A program made the translations under genes and the position numbers. 64,000 nucleotides of DNA from Paraglaciecola psychrophila 170 (GTDB taxonomy: Bacteria > Pseudomonadota > Gammaproteobacteria > Enterobacterales > Alteromonadaceae). Positions within the stretch are counted from its first letter, which is position 1, and each line of letters starts with the position of its first letter. This document shows, in pieces, positions 18,515 through 27,926 of the stretch. Location: the NCBI RefSeq assembly GCF_000347635.1, contig NC_020514.1, positions 3,782,001-3,846,000 on the forward strand. Reading direction: 5' to 3'. Under the pieces are notes generated by a model, which was not told the origin of the DNA, ran no database searches, and worked only from the letters and a program-made list of their open reading frames with translations.

Positions 18515-19792
18515 TTAGGACATAACAGGTGATTTGCTACTTCCTAAAAATGGGTGTCTTTTTAACTTTTTCTTCACCTTGCTTCCGGCACCTGCATTCA
18601 AGATTGCCACGCCATGAAAGGAAAACGGATCTTTCTTATTTTCTACCTGATAGTCGTCAAAGCCTCTCAGGAAGCCAACCTCTGTAGCGCCTTCGCACAC
18701 GACAACCTTCTTTGCCAAAAATGCCTCTATGCTTGACCGAATTTACCCCTGCACCTCATGTTCGTCAAGGCTCTCTTTGGCAGCAGAAATAATCTGAACT
18801 ACCCCATCATTGTTTTGAACGATGTGGAGCTCGTTTACTGTAAGTTCGCGCAGCACCATGGGCGAGTGGGTCGTGAGGAAGTATTGCCCACGCTTGTCTT
18901 CCCTAACGTGTTTGATAAGTCGGAAGAGCCGGTGCGGCTCTAAGCCGAACTCCACCTCATCAAACAACGTGATATGACCTTCTTCAAGGCCAACTTTTTA
19001 AATACCACATAGCAACATTCGCCTCGATTCAAGACCCAATTGACGCAACGGCATGTCGCCGTCATGCAAGGTTAGACCGCCCACCTTCAGATTTATGGAT
19101 GTCAGATCAAGGTGGGCCTTGTACACATCCTTCACTGGAACACCTAGCAGCGTTGCTATTTCCTGCGACTTTACAGCCGCAGCATCAAAGTTTTTGAGGC
19201 TGACGGGCCGGTTAGCATCCAGTGAACTTCTGGCTGTTCTAGAAGCATTCGCCAACAGTTCATTCAGGCTCTGCGCTTCAGTCAGCTTGGCTAGCGCAGT
19301 TCCAGTCGCCCACGAGAGTTGCCTCTCGCTGTACGCACCGATCAACTCCACACTGACTTTACTTCTGTCGCCTTGCTTGAACGGAACACCTTCGGGGGTG
19401 CGGTCGCAGACCACGACCCACTTCGGCTCCAAATCCTTATCAACCGTGAGTCGCACAGTCAAAACGTCCTCCAGATGGTCATCCGATTCATTCGTTAGCT
19501 TCAATGCTGCTGAGTCCCATCCTCGGAGGTAATTGCCATACTTGTTGAGTGAGCAAAACGCTTCAACCAAGTCGCCAATTGTGACTTCAATGACAATAGA
19601 GTTCTCAACTTTACATTGATAGAAGTCCGAGTCGCTGAACGTGGGATTCCATTGGGGAAAGAACGCATACCGGATTGCTTCCAAGATGGTTGATTTGGAG
19701 GAGTCGCCTTTTCCTATAAGGCAGAAGATGTCGCCTGCTGGTAGGCTCCAATCGAGCTATTTTACCCACGAAAGTTCCTGATCTTTAAACAT
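18515..19792 (-). pseudogene. OLD-like ATPase/TOPRIM nuclease, three in-frame stops, 3' truncated
   Basis: One continuous frame runs from ATG at 19792 to the mobile element. It encodes an ABC/SMC-type ATPase with a Walker A-like GKGDSSKST, the LTLHDGDMPLRQLGLESRR signature-like region, Walker B LFDEVEFGLEPHR and the LTTHSPMVL H-loop. The start of a TOPRIM domain follows (VVVCEGATEVGFLRGF). This order is typical of OLD-family nucleases, some of which act in phage defence. Stops occur at 19757-19759 (TAG), 18998-19000 (TAA) and 18743-18745 (TAA), yet no frameshift is present. The gene is cut at about 18556 by the RAYT element, losing most of the TOPRIM domain. The region looks more GC-rich than its surroundings, suggesting transfer. 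Confidence 0.8.
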
Positions 19793-19868
19793 CTAATTTT
19801 CACCGAGCAACGTCCTTTGAACTTAACTTATTAAAATGGTTGAACTCCTGAGGAAGCTCTGTGACTAA

Positions 19869-20848
19869 TTAACCTGAATCCTGTTTAAGAAACTAAACCA
19901 AATGCCTGTTCCAAGATCCGATCTTTCGACTAAAAGAGATGAATCTAAAAAGGAACAGGCATGAGTAAATTAGTTGAGTTGTTTTGTGATGTCGATGATT
20001 TTTGCAAAGTATTTATTCCTCAATGGCGTAAACAACTGCTTGAAGACGGTACGCAAAAACGTCAAAGAGAAGGGCAAATGACCACCAGTGAAATTATGAC
20101 GATTGTCGTCAGTTTTCATATGTCACATTACCGTAATTTCAAAAACTACTCTCTTGGGTATGTATCTCTTGTCTACAAAAATGCGTTTCCAAATTTATTG
20201 AGTTACACACAATTTATAAAGGTCATGCCTAGAGTTATTGTGCCCATGTGTGCCTACTTCACATCACTTAAAGGAAAGCAATTCATTGACTCTACAAGCA
20301 TCAAGGTGTGTCATAACATCCTAATACCTAGACATAAAACCTTCGATGGTATCGCTCAACGAGGTAAAGGTACTATGGGTTGGTTTTATGGTTTCAAGCT
20401 CCACTTAGTCGTCAATCATCACGGTGAAATTGTTGCTGCGAAAGTCACAACTGGCAATGTGCATGACACTCAAACCGTACGTGAATTAGCAGAAGGTTTG
20501 ACTGATAAATTGTATGGAGACAAAGGCTATTTGAGTAAAGCTTTGGAAGCGGATTTATTAGACAAAGGTGTAAGTCTCATCACAACCGTTCGCAAAAATA
20601 TGAAAGCAAGAGCTATATCGTTGTGGGATAGAGCCATGCTTTCAAGGCGCTATATAATTCAAACAATAAACGACCAACTTAAGAATATTTCTTATATCGA
20701 ACACTCAGGCATCGGAGTATGAACGGCTTTATGCTTAATTTACACGCGGGATTGGTCGCTTATTGTTTAAAAGAAAATAAGCCAAGCCGCAATTTAACTG
20801 ACGTAGAGCTGAACTCTATGGTTATCGCTTAAGCAGATCTCAGGTTAA
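19869..20848 (+). mobile_element. IS982-family insertion sequence
   Basis: A 980-bp element is bounded by imperfect inverted repeats of about 21 bp: 19869-19889 (begins TTAACCTGAATC) and 20828-20848 (reads CTTAAGCAG...CAGGTTAA). A 4-base CTAA flanks it on both sides (19865-19868 and 20849-20852) and could be the target duplication. It holds one transposase gene, frameshifted near its end. The stop codon of the intended frame lies inside the right repeat, as is common in compact IS elements. Confidence 0.8.
19961..20832 (+). pseudogene. IS982-like transposase with a late 1-base frameshift
   Basis: The frame opens with MSKLVELFCDVDDFCKVF, right after an AAAGGAACAGGC ribosome site. It carries the DDE-type catalytic blocks FIDSTSIKVC, GFKLHLVVNH and LYGDKGYLSK. 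It reads through DQLKNISYIEHSG and then stops at 20722. Adding one base in the CACTCAGGCATC stretch near 20705 restores HSRHRSVNGFMLNL and the tail VAYCLKENKPSRNL, ending at 20832. The family normally has about 290 residues, and the restored length fits. The break removes only the last 40 or so residues, so partial activity cannot be excluded. Confidence 0.82.
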
Positions 20849-20852
20849 CTAA

Positions 20853-21349
20853 ACCATACACAGCAGAGACTTTCATTGGTTCTTTTCCTATCCTTGAAAC
20901 AGCATATTATAAAGAAAAAAAGATGCACCGATGCATGTGTGCAGCAGCTTTCTCTATCCGGTTTTGATGATTTTTTTCGCACATCTGCATTATATTTTGA
21001 CTGTTTCACAAAGACATTAACGTCCGCTTTGGGTCGATAGCCAAAGTAACAATCAAAGGAGCCCTATAACCGCAAATGGCACAAACTTCACCGTCAGGTT
21101 TAACGCTCGACCGTCCGCTTTTAGGCTCGAGTCTGACTGTCACCTTAGTCCTTCTTAACTTCTAAAAATCGCACGTTTGAGCCTAATAGATGCAAGAAAG
21201 AGGTCAGAAATTCAACTTCAACTCTGGTAGATAAAAAAGTTTAAATCTGTTCACCTTACGAAGTGAAAAATTCAATTTGTTGTATATACCCATGCCACTG
21301 GTACTATGTGTGTTCCAATAGACGGTTAGTTATTTTAAGTGAAAATCAC
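20853..21349. other. Intergenic stretch without recognised gene
   Basis: There is no coding frame with a recognisable product, and no RNA gene or clear terminator. The stretch separates the IS element from yajD; it may be older mobile-element debris. Confidence 0.4.
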
Positions 21350-21721
21350 ATGTCGAATCAAAAAACTGGGGCAGACGGTTATGATCAAGTGTTCGCCGAG
21401 CAGCAAGAATATATAGCCAAACGTGCATCGGGTTATCGTGAACAAGCCCTTAAAATATATCCTTGGATCTGTGGCCGTTGCACCCGTGAATTTTTCCACA
21501 AAAATCTTTCGGAGTTGACGGTTCACCACGTCGATCATAATCATGGCAATAATCCCAGCGATGGCAGTAACTGGGAACTGCTGTGTTTGTATTGCCATGA
21601 TGAAGAACATTCTAAGTTTGAAAATCTGGTGCGCTACGGTAGTACTGAGGATACAGAAATCAAAACTAGTACTTACAATCCATTTGCAGATCTAAAAGAT
21701 CGGATGAAGCAAAAAAATTAG
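21350..21721 (+). CDS. yajD: HNH nuclease YajD
   Basis: This 123-residue protein matches the YajD family throughout: SGYREQALKIYPWICGRC, then the zinc-ribbon/HNH core ELTVHHVDHNHGNNPSDGSN and WELLCLYCHDEEHSK, ending with YNPFADLK. The paired CGRC and CLYC cysteines form a structural zinc site, and the HHVDH block holds the catalytic residues. The frame is open upstream to 21263, but the family N-terminus and the ATG at 21350 set the start. The biological role of YajD is not established; the fold implies DNA cleavage. Confidence 0.93.
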   Translation: MSNQKTGADGYDQVFAEQQEYIAKRASGYREQALKIYPWICGRCTREFFHKNLSELTVHHVDHNHGNNPSDGSNWELLCLYCHDEEHSKFENLVRYGSTEDTEIKTSTYNPFADLKDRMKQKN

Positions 21722-21742
21722 GCTTCCGGGGACGAATTCGCT

Positions 21743-21952
21743 ATGGATACTGCACTACTTTTATGGAGCATAGTATTTAGCTCAATTGGTGTAGGTTACT
21801 TTATGTATGGAAAAAAACGGGCAAACCTAATTATTCGATATACTGGCGTAGCACTTATCCTCTTTCCATATTTTTTTGATACTTCATTACTTCTAGTCTT
21901 ATTAGGATTAATACTGATGGCTTTACCAAAACTGCTGATGCGGTATATGTGA
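21743..21952 (+). CDS. Small two-helix membrane protein
   Basis: This 69-residue protein is almost entirely hydrophobic, with two or three membrane helices (about 5-20, 30-45 and 47-65) separated by the basic loop GKKRANLIIRYTG. It starts 21 bases after yajD behind a GGGGACG ribosome site, so the two are probably co-transcribed. Similar short proteins are common in marine gammaproteobacteria; I know of no tested function. Confidence 0.75.
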   Translation: MDTALLLWSIVFSSIGVGYFMYGKKRANLIIRYTGVALILFPYFFDTSLLLVLLGLILMALPKLLMRYM

Positions 21953-22364
21953 AATCGCTGCGTGATTTGCCGTTACAGTATTATAGACTAATTGTAATGA
22001 AGTTAAACACATTCTCCCTCAAACACCATTAGCAGTGTTACTACTGACCGCAGTGATTCAGCTACATATGTTTATTATTTCGATGGGGGATTAAAATTGA
22101 TGAGAGTTGTGTACGCCCTTCCTTTGTTTTTTAATGACCGTTTTTTCTAAGAGTTTCTACTTTTATTGTCGTTAATACAATTCTCAAATATTACGCCATA
22201 GTTCTCTATTTACAGCTTCACAATCACACTTCGAGTAACTTTTATTATTCTTTCAAAACAAATTTACAAAAGCTGATAGTATGCGCTCGAAAATCACTTA
22301 CTATCGATGGCAAGACCTCGGTAGGAGTTATGGTTTAATCTTTTTAATTTTTACAGGTAATATA
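21953..22364. other. Intergenic stretch before yggL
   Basis: AT-rich, with no recognisable gene. The yggL promoter should lie in the last 100 bases, but I could not assign boxes with confidence. Confidence 0.4.
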
Positions 22365-22703
22365 ATGTCAGAACAACCAACCAGAAACAAACGTCTTCAA
22401 AAAAAAATGTATTTGGGTGAATGGGCTATCTTGGGCTTTGAATTTAGCTTTAAGTTAACCGAAGCGTCAGATGAACAATATGAACTTTTTTTTAATAGTC
22501 TTGAAGAACTAGTCAATACCGAAGAGCTTTATATTAGTCTTGATAACAATAGCGAGTCATTCGAAGGATCTGTGACATCAGCACAACGTTATGGCAATGC
22601 AACAGAAGAAGACAGAGCCGCTATTGAAGCTCTTCTCAACAAGCATTCAATCGTCAGCGAAGTTAAAGTAGGCGGTTTGGTGGATGCATTTTACGAAATG
22701 TAA
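22365..22703 (+). CDS. yggL: YggL (DUF469) family protein
   Basis: This 112-residue protein starts at the ATG at 22365, preceded by ACAGG; upstream in-frame Met codons add sequence not found in the family. It shows the YggL pattern: a basic N-terminus RNKRLQKKMYLGEW, GFEFSFKL, a central acidic helix, and GNATEEDRAAIEALL near the C-terminus. YggL of E. coli associates with the 50S ribosomal subunit. It appears monocistronic, with its own terminator 15 bases downstream. Confidence 0.9.
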   Translation: MSEQPTRNKRLQKKMYLGEWAILGFEFSFKLTEASDEQYELFFNSLEELVNTEELYISLDNNSESFEGSVTSAQRYGNATEEDRAAIEALLNKHSIVSEVKVGGLVDAFYEM

Positions 22704-22717
22704 CCATTTAAAAATAT

Positions 22718-22746
22718 AATGACTGCTTATTTAGCAGTCATTTACT
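22718..22746 (+). terminator. Terminator after yggL
   Basis: A perfect 10-bp stem (AATGACTGCT / AGCAGTCATT) with a TATTT loop is followed by TT. The T-run is short. The opposite strand also has T-rich sequence after the hairpin, so it may serve the convergent barrel gene too. Confidence 0.75.
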
Positions 22747-22817
22747 TCTGTTCTATCTACTGTGATTAAATTTGTTGGAAGCTTAATTCACGGGGCAACC
22801 ATAACGCGGTAACCGCA

Positions 22818-23435
22818 TTAAAAATTATAACGCAGACCTACGTTGACAGTCGTCACGGTTAAATTATCCTGACCTTTGATATATTCAACCTCAGTACGTA
22901 ACATGGTGCGCGCACCAATAAAATAATCGAAGCCAAAACCAATGACCCCAGCGACTCCACTTTCATCATAATCACACATTGTAGCGGCACCAAAATTAGC
23001 AATAGCCAAAACATTGGCTTTGCCCAATTCGCATTCCCTCACACCAGGTAAAAGTTGTTGACCACGAATATCCGTTTTGAGTACGCCTATACGGTAAAAT
23101 AACTCGCCAACTTGGCTAGATGCTTTACCTAGGAAAGCTAAAAATAACGCATCACCTTGTTGAGCATTTTCAGAATTCATGACATCTGTGGCGGACGGTA
23201 ATTCAGTCAGATATAATTTATCGTGTATCAATGATTGGTAACCAGCTTCAAAATACCACTGTGGGTCAAATTGATAACCAATAGCCATTTTATAACCAAA
23301 ATCTTTGTTAGAGTCTTGGAAAAGCTCGATATCTGCATAACCCACTGAAAATACAGTATAAACATTATCAGCAGCGAGTGTTTGTAGACTAATTATACAA
23401 CTTATTACTAGTATACCAATCTGCTTTTTTAACAC
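22818..23435 (-). CDS. Outer-membrane beta-barrel protein (OmpA/OmpW-like)
   Basis: This 205-residue protein has a signal peptide (ISCIISLQTLAADN, cleavage near residue 22). It then has eight predicted amphipathic strands, including VYTVFSVGYADIELF, YKMAIGYQFDPQWYFEAGYQ and the final LTVTTVNVGLRYNF with terminal Phe. The size and pattern fit a small eight-stranded outer-membrane barrel. Two cysteines (ECELGK and MCDYDE) could form an external disulfide. The role is unknown. Confidence 0.8.
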   Translation of the reverse strand: MLKKQIGILVISCIISLQTLAADNVYTVFSVGYADIELFQDSNKDFGYKMAIGYQFDPQWYFEAGYQSLIHDKLYLTELPSATDVMNSENAQQGDALFLAFLGKASSQVGELFYRIGVLKTDIRGQQLLPGVRECELGKANVLAIANFGAATMCDYDESGVAGVIGFGFDYFIGARTMLRTEVEYIKGQDNLTVTTVNVGLRYNF

Positions 23436-23657
23436 GCTAAAATTCCATTACTTTATATTAATAACACAATACTACATTCATACTTTGCTGCAAGAGTGAG
23501 CCAACTAATATATTGATACGGTTGTATAAATATTACTAATATCACGTAAATGAAGCTTAAGTTAAGAATACTAATTGATAAATTTTTGCTTTAATCGCAG
23601 ATGACAAATTGCGATCCTCTTAGACCCTGTTTAGTATGAACGCCACTGGATTCAAAT

Positions 23658-24080
23658 ATGGAGTGTCTTTTGTTCAACCACGTTTTTTTTAAAATTTTAG
23701 CCATCAGCTTATTGGTTAACGCATGCGCTGGTAATGCTCCATCTATCATGACAGATGAAAAGTTTGATTCTCGTGTAACCGACAATGGGAAAACTGAATT
23801 TGTTTATGGCATTTCGTGGCAAAACACGTCTCAAGAGTCGTTACTCCGTGATGGTCGCACAGAAATAAAACGACATGAAAAAAATGACCGTTTTGCATCG
23901 GAGAGTCCCTTCCGGTTAGATATGCAGGCCAACAACCAAACAAAACTTGACCTGGAAGACCAGGCAGCTCAAGCCTTAAAACGAAGACTAGAAAAAGAGC
24001 AGCTTTGTGCTAATGGTTATGAGATTAGTAATGTGTTCTGGAAGACCGAAAGTATTCGCTTGCTAGGATATTGTTTTTAG
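23658..24080 (+). CDS. Putative lipoprotein
   Basis: This 140-residue protein has a hydrophobic N-terminus and a lipobox-like LVNAC at about residues 19-23, predicting a lipid-anchored protein. The mature part is polar and charged, with SWQNTSQESLLRDGR and a C-terminal region holding two cysteines (LCANGY and LGYCF) that may pair. I do not recognise a family. It lies 50 bases before frmA in the same direction. Confidence 0.6.
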   Translation: MECLLFNHVFFKILAISLLVNACAGNAPSIMTDEKFDSRVTDNGKTEFVYGISWQNTSQESLLRDGRTEIKRHEKNDRFASESPFRLDMQANNQTKLDLEDQAAQALKRRLEKEQLCANGYEISNVFWKTESIRLLGYCF

Positions 24081-24121
24081 ATTAACAGGCCCTAACCAGA
24101 GCAATAGATCAAATAAAATAA

Positions 24122-25288
<1,167 letters not shown>

Positions 25289-25311
25289 CAGAACTTAGTT
25301 TAATAAATGTT

Positions 25312-26121
25312 TTGGTGTTGGCAAAAACGTTACAGCCACAAATCAGCGGTTCTAAATGCGAAATGCAGTTTAGTGTATATATTCCACCGATCGTTAATCC
25401 AGATGAAAAGCTACCAGCGCTCTATTGGCTGAGCGGCCTAACCTGCACTGACGAAAATTTTTCTGCAAAAGCTGGGGCGCAAAGGGTAGCGGCTGAACTC
25501 GGTATCATGTTGATCATGCCTGATACCAGTCCACGTGGCGACCACATACCCGACGCTGCTGATGCAGCTTACGATTTAGGCTTAGGTGCAGGATTCTACA
25601 TTAATGCCACTCAAGAGCCGTGGCATGATCATTATCAAATGTACGACTATATAGTTGATGAATTACCCGCTCTTATTAACAAGGAGTTTAAAGTTAAAGC
25701 AAAATCGGCAATTGCTGGGCATTCAATGGGTGGACATGGCGCGTTAACCATTGCATTGTCCAATATGAAGCAATATTGCTCGGTATCAGCCTTTGCGCCT
25801 ATTGTTAATCCATCGGATTGCCAGTGGGGTCAAAAAGCCTTTAGCAATTATTTAGGAGATAAACAGAGAGACTGGGAAGCCTACGATAGCTGCGCATTAA
25901 TGCGTCAACAGGGTAAGTTCTTGCATATTCCTATGTTAGTAGACCAAGGTTTAGATGATAATTTTTATCATACCCAGAAACTCACTAAACCTTTAGAAGA
26001 CGTGGCATTAGAAATAGGTTACGAAGCCGAATTTAGATACCATGTGGGTTACGATCACAGCTACTTTTTTGTCGCTAGTTTTATTGAAGAACATCTAAGA
26101 TTTCATGCCAAACACTTATAA
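25312..26121 (+). CDS. fghA: S-formylglutathione hydrolase, 5' end damaged
   Basis: This esterase-D-type alpha/beta hydrolase splits S-formylglutathione to formate and glutathione. The core is intact: YWLSGLTCTDENF, the nucleophile elbow GHSMGGHGA (Ser about 138), the catalytic Asp in DQGLDDNFY, and the His in GYDHSYFF. The first 20 or so residues of the family are not in this frame. Between about 25300 and 25365, pieces of the expected N-terminus appear in two other frames (NKCFG, then WQKRYSHKSAVL, then KCEMQF). This implies two single-base losses. Only TTG or GTG codons could start the remaining frame. The product may be absent or N-terminally short. Confidence 0.85.
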   Translation: MVLAKTLQPQISGSKCEMQFSVYIPPIVNPDEKLPALYWLSGLTCTDENFSAKAGAQRVAAELGIMLIMPDTSPRGDHIPDAADAAYDLGLGAGFYINATQEPWHDHYQMYDYIVDELPALINKEFKVKAKSAIAGHSMGGHGALTIALSNMKQYCSVSAFAPIVNPSDCQWGQKAFSNYLGDKQRDWEAYDSCALMRQQGKFLHIPMLVDQGLDDNFYHTQKLTKPLEDVALEIGYEAEFRYHVGYDHSYFFVASFIEEHLRFHAKHL

Positions 26122-26179
26122 TTAGATTGACTACCGAAGGGCAAACAAATCACAGATAATGATAACTATTTGTCTGTTC

Positions 26180-26590
26180 CTCGGTGCAGCGAAGCCTCTT
26201 TGTCCTCTGTGGTGCAGACCCTCTTAATCTGAAATTCTAAAAGCGAAAAGATATCTAACCACAGAGGAAAAAGAGGTCACCGGGTGCCGCGCACAGAAAA
26301 AAGAAAATTTAACATCTTTACCTCGGTGCAGCGAAGCCTCTTTGCCCTCTGTGGTGCAAACGCTCTTAATCTGAAAAGCTAAAAGATATCTAACCACAGA
26401 GGAAAACGAGGTCACCGAGGAAAAGAAAAAAACAGTGTTTATTATCTTTAACTCAATACAGCGAAGCCTCTTTTCCCTCTGTAGTGCAAACGATCTTAAG
26501 GCTGAAACCTTAAAAGCGACAATATATCTAATCCCAGATAAAAACGTGTTAACTGGGTGCCGCACGCAGAAAAAAAGAAACTTAGTGGTT
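26180..26590. repeat. Array of three related palindromic repeat units
   Basis: Three similar units begin at about 26180, 26322 and 26452 (periods 142 and 130). Each opens with a CTCGGTGCAGCGAAGCCTC-like block, then CCCTCTGTGGTGCAAACG, then CTTAATCTGAAA, and ends with ACCACAGAGGAAAA and GAGGTCACCGAGG. The beginning and end of a unit are complementary (CCTCTGTGGT against ACCACAGAGG), so each can fold. The third unit is the most diverged. Related single elements occur at 56461-56565 and 59433-59530. Frames open across this array are repeat artefacts. Confidence 0.85.
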
Positions 26591-26693
26591 AAATCCTCTA
26601 TTTGACTTTGCGATTTGCTCCCGAGTATCCGTTAACTCTGTGGTTTAAATCTTTCAGCCGTTATAGCAAGTCGATCATTGCGTGGTAATCAAG

Positions 26694-27878
26694 TTAGAAA
26701 TAATACTCTAAACTAAATTGAACGTAGTCGTCTCTACGCAATAGATAGCTGGGCTCTGCGGGTTCATCGCTAGAAAAGAGCCATGCATCTAATCGCCATT
26801 TCCAGTGGTTGTTTATGCGGCTAGACGCTTCAATAAATCCCGCTCTCACATTTGAGTAATCAAGATCTTGTACTATACCTGCCAATATTTGAGTGCCATC
26901 AATGTCATTAAATACTAATCGAGTACCGAGCATCAAATCATTTTGCGCAACGACGTTCGTCAAATCTTCGCGATCATCGTATTGATATTCCATTAGCCAA
27001 TTTACATCATAAATACTATTGAACAAGCCTACGAAAGAATACTCAAAGCCCCCTACAAAAGCAGTAAAGTCTTGTTCCATGACTTTGCGTTGAATACCTT
27101 CAAACTTGATTGTCCAGCCTCCCATCAAGGCCAACACATCTATTCCTGCTTGTTGGATCTGCGGATAAAACGGACGCAGGCTGGGCTCTAATAATTCATT
27201 AGTGCTTAAGACAAAATCAGGATCTCTAGAGGTACCGTCAAAATATGATAACCCCACGTCCCAATCGCCTAAAGTATGTTGCCACCTGATAGCCCAATCA
27301 ATATTTTTTTCCTCATCCTCAGACTCATATATTGGATTGTCAGTATCAATAGCTATTGGAGGCCTTAATCGACCATCATTGCCTGAAAAAGTGCGCTCTC
27401 GAAAATACGGCAACACAAAAACAGTGGTATTACCCCAGTCTTTAAACAGAGAGAAGGCCACCATTGGCTGACCTAACTTATCTTCACCATCAATGCTTTC
27501 AACACCATCAGTTTGATTAATGATATCAACTAAATGCAACGACTCAGTTTGCCCCCAAAATACTTTGCTGATCCCGGTTTGAACCTGCCATTCATTACCA
27601 CTGTGTATCCACTTAAATTCGCGGATGTCGGCATGAGTCCGCTCTGCATCTTGTTGGTCAAAACGATAAAAACCTTTGAATAATATGCTGTCATTACCGT
27701 CGTTGAATCTGGTATACAATTCAGGGGCAAAATATACCGACAGATTAGCCCTTTCCTGCTGAGGATAAAGCGCATCTTGCAAAAAGTAGCGTTGCTCTAC
27801 AGCAGCGCTACCGCTATATTCGATTTCAGCGAGTGCTATAGTGGGCAGAAAAGCAATAAGTGAGATCAGTGTTTTCAA
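26694..27878 (-). CDS. Outer-membrane beta-barrel protein of the exporter cassette
   Basis: This 394-residue protein has a signal peptide (LISLIAFLPTIALAEIEY, cleavage near residue 17). A long series of amphipathic strands follows and ends in YVQFSLEYYF, with a terminal Phe that suits BAM-dependent insertion. The interior has acidic loops (EDEEKNID) and a conserved-looking FWGQTESLHLVDIINQTD segment, where Trp and Asn/Gln residues recall porin-like barrels found beside MMPL exporters. It is the last of three same-strand genes (exporter, LolA-like, barrel), 48 bases after the second. A role as the outer-membrane partner of the exporter is inferred from context. Confidence 0.75.
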   Translation of the reverse strand: MKTLISLIAFLPTIALAEIEYSGSAAVEQRYFLQDALYPQQERANLSVYFAPELYTRFNDGNDSILFKGFYRFDQQDAERTHADIREFKWIHSGNEWQVQTGISKVFWGQTESLHLVDIINQTDGVESIDGEDKLGQPMVAFSLFKDWGNTTVFVLPYFRERTFSGNDGRLRPPIAIDTDNPIYESEDEEKNIDWAIRWQHTLGDWDVGLSYFDGTSRDPDFVLSTNELLEPSLRPFYPQIQQAGIDVLALMGGWTIKFEGIQRKVMEQDFTAFVGGFEYSFVGLFNSIYDVNWLMEYQYDDREDLTNVVAQNDLMLGTRLVFNDIDGTQILAGIVQDLDYSNVRAGFIEASSRINNHWKWRLDAWLFSSDEPAEPSYLLRRDDYVQFSLEYYF

Positions 27879-27926
27879 TGTGCATCCTTTATGAGCGAAC
27901 GGTACGCTTTGTAAGCATAGCCTGAT

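Larger units (their letters stand above)
17205..18560 (-). mobile_element. RAYT/Y1-transposase element, copy 1
   Basis: About 1.36 kb is shared with 43590-44948 in the same orientation. The similarity covers the broken transposase gene and non-coding flanks on both sides: a left flank with a CAAATTGCAGACAG block, and a right flank from CAGACCATCCTTGGTTG to AAAAATGGG. The right end cuts into an OLD-like ATPase gene, which shows the insertion boundary near 18556-18560. Boundaries are estimated from the point where similarity between the two copies fades. Confidence 0.8.

Noticed and set aside
19053..19532. 159-codon plus-strand frame across the OLD-like pseudogene
   Set aside because: It is an antisense shadow; the minus-strand frame carries clear ATPase motifs.
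26224..26565. 113-codon minus-strand frame
   Set aside because: It lies entirely within the palindromic repeat array, and its protein repeats the array's own period; not a gene.
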